A stretch of DNA of 64,000 bases from Cellulomonas palmilytica (GTDB lineage Bacteria > Actinomycetota > Actinomycetes > Actinomycetales > Cellulomonadaceae), in NCBI RefSeq assembly GCF_021590045.1, contig NZ_CP062221.1, positions 2,666,001-2,730,000 of the forward strand, in the 5' to 3' direction. Below the pieces are notes generated by a model that was not told where the DNA came from, made no database searches, and worked only from the letters and a program-made list of their open reading frames with translations. Within the stretch, counting starts at the first letter, position 1; the number at the start of each line of letters is the position of its first letter. The position numbers and the translations under genes are program-made. Below, one piece after another: positions 48,633-57,664 of this stretch.

Positions 48633-49451
48633 TCAGACCTCGCCCGGCAGCGCGCGGCGCACGACGATGCGCGTCCACGCGCCGACGTACACGCGGTCGC
48701 CGTCCGCGAGCTCGTGCCGCTGGCCCACCGGGATCGGCGCCTGCGGCAGGGGCTCCCCGACGCGGGCCACGTACGTACCGTTCGAGGACTGCAGGTCCTC
48801 CACCCACCAGCGCGTCCCGTCGGTGTTGAGCTGGCAGTGCCGGCGCGAGACGCCCGAGTCCGCGCCGCAGTCGATGTTCGGGTGGATGTTGCGGGACACC
48901 GACGGGCGTCCGACGAGCACGCTGCGCGTGCGCAGCGGGACGAGCGCGGGCAGGCCGGCCGACGGCATCGGGTCCTCGGGCGACTGCAGCGCGTACCAGT
49001 CGGGGTCGACCCACACCTCCGCGACCCACGAGTCCGGGCCGTCCGGTGCGGGCGTGGGCAGAGCGCCGCCGGACTGCGGGTCGCCGTCCGGGTCGGCGGG
49101 CGACGAGGCCGCCTGCTCGGGCGACGTCCCTGCGGACGCCGAGACCGCGGGGTGCTCCCCCGTCGCGGCGGACGCCGCGGACGCCGGGGCCGGCCCGGAA
49201 CCGGCGAGGGGTGGGGTGAGCGGCGCGGGGGTCGCGCCCGTCGTGAAGTCGTAGCCGCAGTTCTCGCAGAACAGCGCGCCGGCCGCCGCGGGCGACTGGC
49301 AGTGCGGGCACGTCGTCGGCGCGGCGGCACAGGACGACTGCGGCGTCGCGGCCGGTGCCGAGGCACCGCTCGACGCGATGGGCGCGCCGCACACGTCGCA
49401 GTAGTCGGTCGACGTCGAGGCGTGCCCCTCGGGGCAGACGACCGTGCTCAC
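48633..49451 (-). CDS. Zinc-ribbon and FHA-domain protein, last gene of the PknG operon
   Basis: The protein is 272 aa. Residues 6-21 form a zinc-ribbon-like site (Cys6, His10, Cys18, Cys21 in DYCDVCGAP). A second ribbon follows at about 45-70 (CPHCQSPAAAGALFCENCG), then an Ala/Ser/Pro linker. The C-terminal FHA domain (about 170-265) has the phosphothreonine-binding pattern VLVGRPSVSR, SGVSRRHCQL and LQSSNGTYVA. FHA domains read phosphothreonine, so it is the likely partner of the operon's kinase. It has no obvious GarA/OdhI-type N-terminal ETT phosphorylation motif. The GTG start overlaps the vWA stop (GTGA). Confidence 0.9.
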   Translation of the reverse strand: MSTVVCPEGHASTSTDYCDVCGAPIASSGASAPAATPQSSCAAAPTTCPHCQSPAAAGALFCENCGYDFTTGATPAPLTPPLAGSGPAPASAASAATGEHPAVSASAGTSPEQAASSPADPDGDPQSGGALPTPAPDGPDSWVAEVWVDPDWYALQSPEDPMPSAGLPALVPLRTRSVLVGRPSVSRNIHPNIDCGADSGVSRRHCQLNTDGTRWWVEDLQSSNGTYVARVGEPLPQAPIPVGQRHELADGDRVYVGAWTRIVVRRALPGEV

Positions 49452-50725
49452 CGGCGCACCCGGGTCGTCTTCGTCGACGCGGTGTCCAGCGCCATCTCGT
49501 CGAGCCGGTCCGTGTTGCGCTTGAGCCGCACCGTGCCCTGCTCGGGGTCCTCGATCTCCACGACCCGTCGCAGGCGGCTCGTCGCCTCGTCGTTCCCGGT
49601 CTCCTGCGCGAGCTGCACCGCGCGGCCGAGCTTGACCGTGGCGGTCGCCTCGTCGCCCGCGGCCTTCGCCGCGAGACCCTCCTGGATCGCGACCGCGAGC
49701 TCCGCCTGGCCCGTGTAGTGCGCGACCTCCGGGCTGATGCGGGCCGTGAGCGAGTCGTCGTCGGACCAGCGCGCCTTCACCAGTCCCGAGGCGAGCACCT
49801 CGCCGCCCACGGCGATCTGCACGCGCGCCGCGAGCTGCTCGGAGCCGACCGGCTTCGACGGGACGCGGACCGCGACGTGGTAGTCGCGCGACTCGTCGCC
49901 CCACGAGCCCGTCGGGTACGCGCCGGTCAGCGGGTTGACCTCGCGACGGCGGGCCGTGAGGTCCTCCACGGTCGGCGAGACCTGCCGGACGAACAGCACC
50001 TGCGCGCCCTGCGGGGCCCACACGCGCAGGTCCGCGTCCGCGATGCCGCGCGCCATCGAACGCTGCACGAGGTCGCGGAAGTCCGCCGCGATGTCGTCGG
50101 GGTTCGCGATGAGGTCGACCGTGCCGAGCAGCGCGGTGGAGATCTCGCGCAGCTCGTCGACCTGCCAGTTCGCGCCCACCCCGCGCGCGTCGCACTGGAA
50201 GTGCCCCGTGACCGCACGGACCACGTTCGACAGCGCGTGCCGCGGCTCGGACTCGTTCTTGCCGTCCGTCAGCAGGATCGCGTGCCGCTGCGGCGCGTGC
50301 GGCACGGTCGCGAACAGTCGGTCGGCCAGCGAGAGCCAGGTGCTCATCGCGGTGCCGCCCGACGGCTGGAGCGACGCGATCGCGCGCTTGGCCTCGAACC
50401 GCGCACCCGGCTCCATCTGCACCATGTCCCGCACCGCGTTCGGGTACGGGAACACGCGCATCGCGACGTGGCTGCCGCCGACGATCGCGAACCACGTTCC
50501 GTCCGGGATCTGGTCGACCGCGACCTGCGCCGCGTGCTTCGCGGCGTCCATGTTGCGCCCGCTCATCGAGCCGGACGTGTCGACCATGATGATCTCGGCG
50601 ACGCCGCCCGACGCGGTGTCTGCGGACCCCGCCCCCTCGCTCGTCAACGTGACGATCGCGTGCACGTCCGTGCTGCCCTGGGGCAGGAACTCGTTCTGGA
50701 AGACCTCGGCAGTGAAGACGGCCAC
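49448..50725 (-). CDS. von Willebrand factor type A domain protein
   Basis: The protein is 425 aa. The metal-ion-dependent adhesion site is complete: IMVDTSGSMSGRN (DxSxS), SGGTAMSTW (Thr) and LLTDGKNES (Asp). A beta-rich C-terminal half follows, ending in RRVVEIEDPEQGTVRLKR. There is no signal peptide or membrane helix, so it is probably cytoplasmic. The GTG at 50725 is preferred because AAGGA lies 6 nt upstream; an ATG two codons earlier (50731) directly abuts this AAGGA and is too close. In bacterial signalling clusters vWA proteins often work with FHA, PP2C and kinase proteins. Confidence 0.88.
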   Translation of the reverse strand: MAVFTAEVFQNEFLPQGSTDVHAIVTLTSEGAGSADTASGGVAEIIMVDTSGSMSGRNMDAAKHAAQVAVDQIPDGTWFAIVGGSHVAMRVFPYPNAVRDMVQMEPGARFEAKRAIASLQPSGGTAMSTWLSLADRLFATVPHAPQRHAILLTDGKNESEPRHALSNVVRAVTGHFQCDARGVGANWQVDELREISTALLGTVDLIANPDDIAADFRDLVQRSMARGIADADLRVWAPQGAQVLFVRQVSPTVEDLTARRREVNPLTGAYPTGSWGDESRDYHVAVRVPSKPVGSEQLAARVQIAVGGEVLASGLVKARWSDDDSLTARISPEVAHYTGQAELAVAIQEGLAAKAAGDEATATVKLGRAVQLAQETGNDEATSRLRRVVEIEDPEQGTVRLKRNTDRLDEMALDTASTKTTRVRR

Positions 50726-50789
50726 GCTCATTCCTTCGTCGGTTGCGTTCGGGGTACCGGCAGGCAGGGGGTCGGGCGCTGGCTCGAGG

Positions 50790-51863
50790 CTAGCCGACAC
50801 GGGCCAGCGCGGCCGTGACGTTGTCGCGTCCACCCTGCGCGTTCGCCCAGGCGACGAGCGCGCCGGCCAGCGCGGTCGGGTCCGGGCCGGTCGTCTCGGC
50901 GTGCTCGCGCACGAGCCGCGCGACGTCGGGCGCCGGGGAGCAGTAGTTCCACAGGCCGTCGGAGCAGACGAGCACCCAGCCCGGTCCGTCGACCACGGTG
51001 GCGGTCGTGCGCGCGGTGACGTCCTCGGCGTCCGGTCCGAGCCAGCGCGTGATGGCGTGCGCCTGCGGCGACGCCTCGGCCGCCGCGCGCGGCACGCCCC
51101 GCGCCATGAGCTCGCCCGCGCCCGAGTCGTCGGCCGTGAGCTGCTCGGGCGTCCCGTCGTCGGGCAGCCAGTACACGCGCGAGTCGCCGAGCCAGCCGAC
51201 GACGAGCAGGCCCTCGTCGACCACCGCCGCCACGAACGTGCACGACGGCGCGTGCTCGGGCTCCGCGCCGGGCGCGCTCGCCGCCACGGCGTCGTCGCCC
51301 GCGACCGCCGCTCGGGCCAGCAGCGCCGACCACGCGGCCCGCCGCACCGGGTCGGCGCCGGTCACCGCGGCGGAGCCCTCCGGGCCGCCCGCGACGAGCA
51401 CGTCGAGCGCCGCACCGGCGGCGGCCAGGCTCGCGACGTCCGACCCGGGCGCCGTGGACACGCCGTCACAGACGACGAGCGCCGCGAACGACCCCGAGGC
51501 CGCCAACGCCATCGCGTCCTCGTTGCGCGCGTGCCGCACGCCCCGGTCGCACACGCCGCCCACCCAGGGTGCGGGGCTCAGCGCGAAGTGGTCCCGCTCG
51601 GACGCGGCCGGGGTGCCGCACTGCTCGCAGTAGCCGTCCGCCGCGACCGTGCCGCCGCACGCGCGGCAGCCGCCCGCGCCGCCGGCCGGCAGGGGCGCGT
51701 CGTCGTCGTCCTCGTCCGCGACCTTCGCCGCGGGCGGCGGCGGGACCGGGGGCAGCGCCTGCCCGGTGCCGACCGGCGTCCCGCACGCCTCGCAGAACCG
51801 GTCGTCGGCGTGCAGCGCTCCCCCGCACCCGGCGCACGTCGCGGCGCTCGTCGTCCCGCTCAC
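50790..51863 (-). CDS. PP2C-family protein phosphatase with two N-terminal zinc ribbons
   Basis: The protein is 357 aa. Two zinc ribbons open the protein (Cys10, Cys13, Cys24, Cys27, then CRACGGTVAADGYCEQCG), linked by a Pro/Asp-rich stretch. The PP2C metal-binding residues are all present: ARNEDAMALA, VVCDGVST, WLGDSRVYW, VCSDGLWNY and GGRDNVTAAL. It should remove phosphate from Ser/Thr targets of the adjacent PknG kinase. GTG 51863 gives a GTGA overlap with the pknG stop, matching the rest of the operon; GTG 51875 is also possible. Confidence 0.9.
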   Translation of the reverse strand: MSGTTSAATCAGCGGALHADDRFCEACGTPVGTGQALPPVPPPPAAKVADEDDDDAPLPAGGAGGCRACGGTVAADGYCEQCGTPAASERDHFALSPAPWVGGVCDRGVRHARNEDAMALAASGSFAALVVCDGVSTAPGSDVASLAAAGAALDVLVAGGPEGSAAVTGADPVRRAAWSALLARAAVAGDDAVAASAPGAEPEHAPSCTFVAAVVDEGLLVVGWLGDSRVYWLPDDGTPEQLTADDSGAGELMARGVPRAAAEASPQAHAITRWLGPDAEDVTARTTATVVDGPGWVLVCSDGLWNYCSPAPDVARLVREHAETTGPDPTALAGALVAWANAQGGRDNVTAALARVG

Positions 51864-54202
51864 CACGCCGTCCACCGCCGCACGGCGTTGGCGCGGTCGA
51901 CGAGCGCGATCCGCGCGTCACGCGACGGCGCGAGCGCCGCGGACTCGCGGTACGCGGCCTCGAGCGCGTCGCGCAGCGTCGCCTCGTCCACGGGAACGTC
52001 CGCGATCCGCTGGCTCGGCTTCGCACCGCTGCGTCCGACCTCCGCGAGGGCCGCGGTGAACACGTCGATCCGTAGGTCCACGCGCTGCTGCGGCTCGACC
52101 GTCACGCGCTCCAGCCCGGCCAGCGCGTCCGCGAGGGCCGCCACACCGCGGTCCGACGCGGTCAGGAGCCGGGCGCGCTGCACGCGGGCCTCCGCGAACG
52201 AGCTGCGCGTGGGCGTCACCAGGTCGAGCGCCGACAGCGCGCCGTCGAGCTCACCCGCCGCGCGCCGGATCCGCGCCAGCCCGAACGCGGCGACCGCCGT
52301 GTAGTTGGCGTCCGAGCGCGCGCAGATCACGTAGAGCTGCTCGGCGATCTCGGGCTCGTCGGACAGCTCGCACGCCACCGCCAGCGCCAGCTTCGGCGCG
52401 AGCTCGCCCGGCACCTGCCCGTACACCGCGTTGAAGGAGGCCCGCGCCGCGACCGGGTCGCCCGCGGCGAGCTGCGCCAGGCCGTCGAGCCAGACCGCGC
52501 GCCACTCCCACGGGTCGGCGTCGAGGACCTGCGCGAGCGCCGCACGCACCACGTCCGGCTCGCCCGCCTCGATGCCCGCGCGCGCCCGGGCGAGGCGGAC
52601 CTCGACGGTCTCCTCGGGCGCGTCCTGGAGCGCCTGGATGCGCTGGTGCGGGTCCGCGACGCTCACGCCCGCGAGCCAGGACGCCGCAGGGTCGTGCACG
52701 TCGACCTTGAGCGTCGGCAGCTCGTCCCACCGCAGCGGCGCGTGCGGGCCGTCCGTCGTCGGCGCGTCGAACAGCACCGAGGCGGCCGAGTGCAGCGCCG
52801 GGTGGCCCGGGCCGCGGTCGGCCGCGACGACCTCACGCAGGACGCCCAGCAGCTGCGTGCGCAGCTCGTCGACGGTCGCGAACCGGTCCGACGGGTCCGG
52901 CGCGCACGCCTTGGCGACCAGACGGTAGAACGAGTCGTACGTCGCGAACACGGGCGTGTCCGCGACGGCAGGCAGCGAGGCGGCGTACGTCGTGGTGTTG
53001 CCGCGGAAGTCGATCACGAGCGACACGAGCGTGCGGCCGATCGTGTACACGTCGGACGCGACCGACGGGCCGACCTCCCCGACCTCGGGCGCCTGGTACC
53101 CGACCGTGCCGAAGATCGCCGAGTCGAGGTCGTCGACCCGGCGCACGCCGCCCAGGTCGATGAGCTTGACCGCGTCGCCCTGCTGGATCACGTTGTCCGG
53201 CTTGAAGTCGCAGTACAGCAGCCCCACGTCGTGCAGGTACGCGAACGCGGGCAGCACCTCGAGCACGAGCGCGATCGCGTGCGCGACCGGCAGCGGGTCG
53301 TTCACGCCCGCGTTCGCCTCCCGGCGGGCCGTGAGCATCTCCTTGAGCGACGTACCGCCCACGTACTCCATGACGGTGTAGCCCGCGCCGTCGTGCATGA
53401 CGAAGTTGTAGATCTCGACGATCAGCGGGTGCTCGACCTCGGCGAGGAACTGCCGCTCGGCGATCGCGGCCGCGTAGGCGTCCGCGTCCCCCGCGTTGAG
53501 CAGGCCCTTGAGCACGACCCACCGGCCCGAGACGTTCTGGTCCCGCGCGAGGTAGATCCACCCGAGACCACCGTGCGCGAGGCAGCCGACGACCTCGTAC
53601 TGGCCGCCGACGAGGTCGCCGGGGGCCAGGCGCGGGTCGAAGTCGAAGCCCGTCCCGCACTTCGGGCAGAAGCCCTTGGTGCGTCCCGGCACGCCGTCGC
53701 GCTCGCGACCCACGGGCGCGCCGCACGACGGGCAGAACCGCTTGCGCTCCGGCACCTGCGGGTCGGCCATGACGACCTGCAGCGGGTCGCGCACCGGGAC
53801 CGGCGGGACCGTCGTGAGGCCCGCGCCGAGGCGCGCGCCGCGAAGCCTGGTCGAGCCCGTGCCGAGCCGCCGCGTCGCGCGCGAGCCCGTCGCCGCGGTC
53901 CGCGCCGAGCCCAGCGCGGCCGTCGCCAGCCGGCTCGAGCTGGTCCGTCCCGTGCGGGTCGACCGCTCGGCGTCCGGGTCGCCCTCACCCACGGCCGCGG
54001 CGCGCGGGGACGTCGCGGTCCCGGCGATGCCCGTGCCGAGCAGCGACGTCGCCGACGCTGCACGGGCCGCGGTGACTCCCGTCCCCGCCGGAGCCGTGAC
54101 GCCCGTCCCGGCGGGGGCCGTGGGCGCCTGCGGCGAGCCGCACACGTCGCAGTAGCCGTCCTCGTACGTCCCGGTGCAGCCGGGTTCGGTGCAGGCGGTC
54201 AT
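51860..54202 (-). CDS. pknG: Serine/threonine protein kinase PknG
   Basis: The protein is 780 aa. An additional zinc ribbon is at the N-terminus (Cys4, Cys9, Cys18, Cys21), then about 110 disordered Thr/Ala/Arg residues, then the PknG rubredoxin-like module (Cys157/160/179/182). The kinase domain follows: loop CLAHGGLGWIYLA, Lys232, non-RD catalytic Asp332 in YCDFKPDN, and DLG Asp349 in place of DFG. Helical TPR-type repeats fill 560-760. These features match mycobacterial PknG, which phosphorylates GarA/OdhI to tune 2-oxoglutarate use. ATG 54202 overlaps the upstream gene (ATGA). Location is cytoplasmic. Confidence 0.93.
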   Translation of the reverse strand: MTACTEPGCTGTYEDGYCDVCGSPQAPTAPAGTGVTAPAGTGVTAARAASATSLLGTGIAGTATSPRAAAVGEGDPDAERSTRTGRTSSSRLATAALGSARTAATGSRATRRLGTGSTRLRGARLGAGLTTVPPVPVRDPLQVVMADPQVPERKRFCPSCGAPVGRERDGVPGRTKGFCPKCGTGFDFDPRLAPGDLVGGQYEVVGCLAHGGLGWIYLARDQNVSGRWVVLKGLLNAGDADAYAAAIAERQFLAEVEHPLIVEIYNFVMHDGAGYTVMEYVGGTSLKEMLTARREANAGVNDPLPVAHAIALVLEVLPAFAYLHDVGLLYCDFKPDNVIQQGDAVKLIDLGGVRRVDDLDSAIFGTVGYQAPEVGEVGPSVASDVYTIGRTLVSLVIDFRGNTTTYAASLPAVADTPVFATYDSFYRLVAKACAPDPSDRFATVDELRTQLLGVLREVVAADRGPGHPALHSAASVLFDAPTTDGPHAPLRWDELPTLKVDVHDPAASWLAGVSVADPHQRIQALQDAPEETVEVRLARARAGIEAGEPDVVRAALAQVLDADPWEWRAVWLDGLAQLAAGDPVAARASFNAVYGQVPGELAPKLALAVACELSDEPEIAEQLYVICARSDANYTAVAAFGLARIRRAAGELDGALSALDLVTPTRSSFAEARVQRARLLTASDRGVAALADALAGLERVTVEPQQRVDLRIDVFTAALAEVGRSGAKPSQRIADVPVDEATLRDALEAAYRESAALAPSRDARIALVDRANAVRRWTAW

Positions 54203-55317
54203 CGCGCGGCTCCCTTCGGCCCGTGCACGGGCAGGTCGCGGGTGAGGAACTCGTACTGCTCGACGAGGAAGCGGGCGAGCACCACGTCGCACGGCGTGCG
54301 CTCCACGGCGTCGCGCGCCTCGTCGTACCCGGAACGCACCGTGGGCGACGCGCTGCGGCCGTTCGCGTCGGCCACCGCCCGCAGGCGCTCGAGCTGGTAG
54401 CGCAGCTCGGCGCGCTCGCGCAGCGGACGCCCGTACGCCTCGGCGACCGCGTCGAACGCGCGCTGCACGGTCCGCAGGCGCTCGACGAACGCGTCGACCT
54501 CCGCGCGCGTCGGCGGCACGTCACCCAGCCGCGACACGTCCGGCACCGCGAGCAGCGGCGGGTCGACGATCTCGCGGCGGCACCGGTCCGCCAGCGCGTG
54601 CAGCGTGGGCTCGCGCTCCTCGAGCGCGTCACGCAGCGCGGCGGCGTCGGTGCGCTGGCGCGCGAGCGTGCGACGCTGCGAGACGTCCACGATCAAGTCG
54701 CGCTCCGCGCGCGCCACGGCGGTCTCGAGCTCGGCGAGCGGCCCGCCCACGTCCGCGCCGCGCGCCGCCTGGGCGGTGATCCCCTGCTCACGCGTGCGCA
54801 GCTCGCGCACGCGCCGCAGCGCGTCCTCGTCGGCCGCCAGGTCCTCGCAGCGCACGACGGCCGCGCGCACCGCCCGCAGGCGCGCCGCCTCGTCGGCGGC
54901 GCCCGGGTCGAACGCGAGCCGGTCCCGCAGCTGGTCGATCATCGCGTCGCACAGCGTCACCGCCTCGACGAGCGAGACGAGCGCCGACGAGCCGCCCGCG
55001 TCGAGCCGGCCCCACACGAGCTGGGACATCTGCTCACGCGCGAGCACGTCGGCGCGCCCCGAGTCCCAGACCTCGACGAGCCGGTCGAGCCGCCCGCGGA
55101 TCGCCTGCCACATCGTCATCGCGAGCACGACGTCGGCGGTGAACGCCTCCGGCTTGTCCGTCTGGCGCGACGCCGAGTCGAGCCGGTCGAGCTCCGCACG
55201 CCGGTCCGCCGCCCACCGCTCGAGCGCCGCGAGGTACGTCAGCAGGTCCGCCGCGGGGATCGCCTCGCCGAGGTGCCCCGGGGCGACCGGAGGGTCGACC
55301 GTCCCCGCGGGCGTCAC
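54199..55317 (-). CDS. Predominantly helical protein of unknown function between glnH and pknG
   Basis: The protein is 372 aa. It has no recognisable domain. It is almost entirely predicted helix with heptad-like patterns (LAALERWAADRRAELDRLDS, LAELETAVARAERDLIV) and lacks a signal peptide, membrane helix or Cys-rich site. The C-terminus (FLVEQYEFLTRDLPVHGP) is distinctive and may help define a family. The GTG start overlaps the glnH stop and its stop overlaps the pknG start, so it is translated between sensor lipoprotein and kinase. It could link GlnX to PknG, but that is inference from position only. Confidence 0.75.
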   Translation of the reverse strand: MTPAGTVDPPVAPGHLGEAIPAADLLTYLAALERWAADRRAELDRLDSASRQTDKPEAFTADVVLAMTMWQAIRGRLDRLVEVWDSGRADVLAREQMSQLVWGRLDAGGSSALVSLVEAVTLCDAMIDQLRDRLAFDPGAADEAARLRAVRAAVVRCEDLAADEDALRRVRELRTREQGITAQAARGADVGGPLAELETAVARAERDLIVDVSQRRTLARQRTDAAALRDALEEREPTLHALADRCRREIVDPPLLAVPDVSRLGDVPPTRAEVDAFVERLRTVQRAFDAVAEAYGRPLRERAELRYQLERLRAVADANGRSASPTVRSGYDEARDAVERTPCDVVLARFLVEQYEFLTRDLPVHGPKGAAR

Positions 55318-56303
55318 GACGAGCCCGCCGTGCGTCCGTACAGCGACTCGGGCGGCGCGGGCGCGTCACCGAGCGCACCCAGCCAGCGCTCGTACGACTG
55401 CGCCCACCGGCCGTCCGCCTTGACCTCGTCGAGCACCGCGTTCACGTACCGCACGAGGTCGACCTGGTCCGCGGCCACGCCGATCCCGTAGGGCTCGTCG
55501 CTGATCGCGTCGCCCACGACCTTCGCGTACGGGTCCTGGGCCGCGAAGCCCGCGAGGATCGTGTCGTCGCCGGTGATCGCGTCGACCTTGCCCTGCTGGA
55601 ACAGCACGAGGCACTGCGTGTGCGTCTGCGCGCCGACCGCCTCGACGCCGGGGAAGTCCGCGAGCCGCTCGATGGTGGTCGTCCCCTCGGGCGCGCACAC
55701 GCGCGCCCCGTCGAGGTCGTCGATCCCCGTCGCCGTGGAGTCGAGCGGGACGAGGACCTTCTGCCCCGAGTGGAAGTACTCCGCGCTGAACGCGATCTCG
55801 TCCCACCGCTCGCACGTGATCGAGAACGCGCGCGCCACCAGGTCGACCTCGTGGTTCTTGAGGACGTCGAGTCGCTGCCCCGACGTGATCACGCGGAACT
55901 GCAGGTGGTCCGGCGACCCGAAGATCGCGGTCGAGACGGCCTCGAGCATGTCGATGTCGAAGCCCTCGATCTCGCCCGTGATCGGGTTGCGGCTGCCCAT
56001 GAGCAGCGTATCGGCGGAGACGCCGACGACCAGGGAGCCGCGCTCCTTGATCGCCTGCACGTGCTCCTTGCCGGAGACCTTCGCGCCGTCCGGACCGGGC
56101 TCGTACGACGCCGTGAGGTCGGAGCACGTGGCCGCAGCCGCGCGCGGGGCCGCGGCCGCCGCCTCGGGCGTCGCCGACGGCTCCGGGACGACCGGCTCGG
56201 GCGTCGCGGTGCAGCCCGCGAGCACGAGCACGCCCGCCGCGACCAGGGCCAGGGTGCGCACGGCGCGCCGCGTCGCCGTCCGGGGTGCGCGCGTCGTCGT
56301 CAT
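55314..56303 (-). CDS. glnH: GlnH-like periplasmic amino-acid-binding lipoprotein
   Basis: The protein is 329 aa. A lipoprotein signal (TLALVAAGVLVLAGC) places the lipidated Cys at residue 31. A family 3 solute-binding domain follows: RGSLVVGVSADTLLMG, GFDIDMLEAVSTAIFG, DLVARAFSITCERWDEI and GIGVAADQVDLVRYVNAVL. In mycobacteria the GlnH next to pknG binds aspartate or glutamate and signals through GlnX. No ABC permease or ATPase gene is nearby, which supports a sensing rather than uptake role. It starts one base inside the glnX stop (TGATG). Confidence 0.9.
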   Translation of the reverse strand: MTTTRAPRTATRRAVRTLALVAAGVLVLAGCTATPEPVVPEPSATPEAAAAAPRAAAATCSDLTASYEPGPDGAKVSGKEHVQAIKERGSLVVGVSADTLLMGSRNPITGEIEGFDIDMLEAVSTAIFGSPDHLQFRVITSGQRLDVLKNHEVDLVARAFSITCERWDEIAFSAEYFHSGQKVLVPLDSTATGIDDLDGARVCAPEGTTTIERLADFPGVEAVGAQTHTQCLVLFQQGKVDAITGDDTILAGFAAQDPYAKVVGDAISDEPYGIGVAADQVDLVRYVNAVLDEVKADGRWAQSYERWLGALGDAPAPPESLYGRTAGSS

Positions 56304-57664
56304 CAGCGGTACTCCTTCAGTCGCGGCGCGAAGCCCCACACCGCGGCTCCCGCGGCCAGCACGCCCGCGACGAGCGCGAGCCAGGCGACACGTGCGGACG
56401 CGGACGCGGCACGCTCGAGGTCGGCCTGCGCCTGCGCGCTCGAGTCGGCCGTGGCCGCCTGCGCCTCCTGCGCGAACGCGTCGAACTGCGCGTTCGGGCT
56501 GCCCGGGTCGGTCGACGTCGCGAGTGCGACCGCGGCGTCCCAGTCGCCGCCGTCGTCGAGCCCGCGGATCTCGTCGTGCGTCGCCACCCACGCGTCGAAC
56601 GTGGCCTGGACGGACCCGCCCACGCCGTCGAGCAGCTGCGCGGCCTCCTCGACGCTCGACTGGTACGACTCCTCGTAGGCCTGCCCCGAGCCGCGCTTGA
56701 TCAGCGTGAACGACTCCGCCGCCTTCGCGTCGTTCGCCAGCGAGTACGCGCGCGCGACCGCCACGGTCTGCCCGTATGAGCCGTCCTGCACGTCCGACGC
56801 GGTCTGCGAGCCGCCGTCCAGGTTCGCGCCGAGCAGGAAGCCCGCGACGAGCAGCACGAGCGTCGACAGGACGAGCCCGACGTTCAGGCGCCGGTGCGTG
56901 CGCGACGCGAGCCAGATCTGCACGACGACGAGCGCGACGAGCGCGGCCGCGACGACGAGCAGCACGAGAGTCGCGCGGCCCGCGACCGAGAACGCGTCGC
57001 TGACGCTCGCGGCGTTCGCCGTCACGACCTCGTCCAGCCCGGGCAGCGCCGAGGCGCGCAGCTCCTGGGACGCCGACTCGAGGTACGCCGCGCCGACCGG
57101 GAAGCCCTGCCGGTTGTTGGCGCGCGCCTGCTCGACGAGCCCGCTGTACGTCGACACCGACGTGTTCACCTCGGGCAGGCGGCCGGCGTCGGCCGGGTCG
57201 GCGCCCGCGACGGCGGTCAGCCCGCTCGTCGCGGACGCGAGCCACGCGTCGTACCGCTCGCGTTGCGCGACCGGCTCGCGACCACCGACGAGGAACGCGT
57301 TGGTCGCGGTCGCGTCCGCGGCGACGAGGTCGTTGCGCACGTCGAGCGTCCGGACCTGCTGCGCGGTGTCGTCCGCGGCCGAGCGCAGCGCGTCCGCCTG
57401 CAGCAGCCCGACGAGCAGTCCGCCGACCGCGACGAGCGCGCACGCGAGGACCGCGACCGCCGCCGCCAGCCGCAGCCGGGCCGGGGTGCGCCGCAACCGG
57501 CCGGGCCGTGCGACCGCCGTCGACGCGGACCCCGCAGGGGCGACAGCGGCGGAGGTCGACCCGGTGCGGGTCGTGACCGTGCCACCGGACCGCGGGGCGG
57601 TGACGCCCGCCGTCGCGGTGCGGGTGGGGGGCGGCGCTGGTGCGGGGGCGGGTGTGGTCGTCAC
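56303..57664 (-). CDS. glnX: GlnX-like transmembrane sensor protein
   Basis: The protein is 453 aa. After a Thr/Pro/Ala-rich cytoplasmic tail (about 60 residues) come four predicted membrane helices at about 65-88, 231-253, 261-281 and 426-446. These leave two large extracytoplasmic helical domains (89-230 and 282-425). There is no kinase, HAMP or cyclase domain. The position next to glnH and pknG and this topology match mycobacterial GlnX, which relays GlnH ligand status to PknG. The GTG start overlaps the AAA ATPase stop (GTGA). Confidence 0.82.
   Translation of the reverse strand: MTTTPAPAPAPPPTRTATAGVTAPRSGGTVTTRTGSTSAAVAPAGSASTAVARPGRLRRTPARLRLAAAVAVLACALVAVGGLLVGLLQADALRSAADDTAQQVRTLDVRNDLVAADATATNAFLVGGREPVAQRERYDAWLASATSGLTAVAGADPADAGRLPEVNTSVSTYSGLVEQARANNRQGFPVGAAYLESASQELRASALPGLDEVVTANAASVSDAFSVAGRATLVLLVVAAALVALVVVQIWLASRTHRRLNVGLVLSTLVLLVAGFLLGANLDGGSQTASDVQDGSYGQTVAVARAYSLANDAKAAESFTLIKRGSGQAYEESYQSSVEEAAQLLDGVGGSVQATFDAWVATHDEIRGLDDGGDWDAAVALATSTDPGSPNAQFDAFAQEAQAATADSSAQAQADLERAASASARVAWLALVAGVLAAGAAVWGFAPRLKEYR

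Noticed and set aside
48633..50495. FHA-protein frame extending into the vWA gene
   Set aside because: The vWA motifs in the other frame are intact, and the GTG at 49451 with its GTGA overlap gives the correct FHA start.
55314..57664. Amino-acid ABC transporter
   Set aside because: There is a binding lipoprotein but no permease or ATPase gene; GlnX has a different topology.
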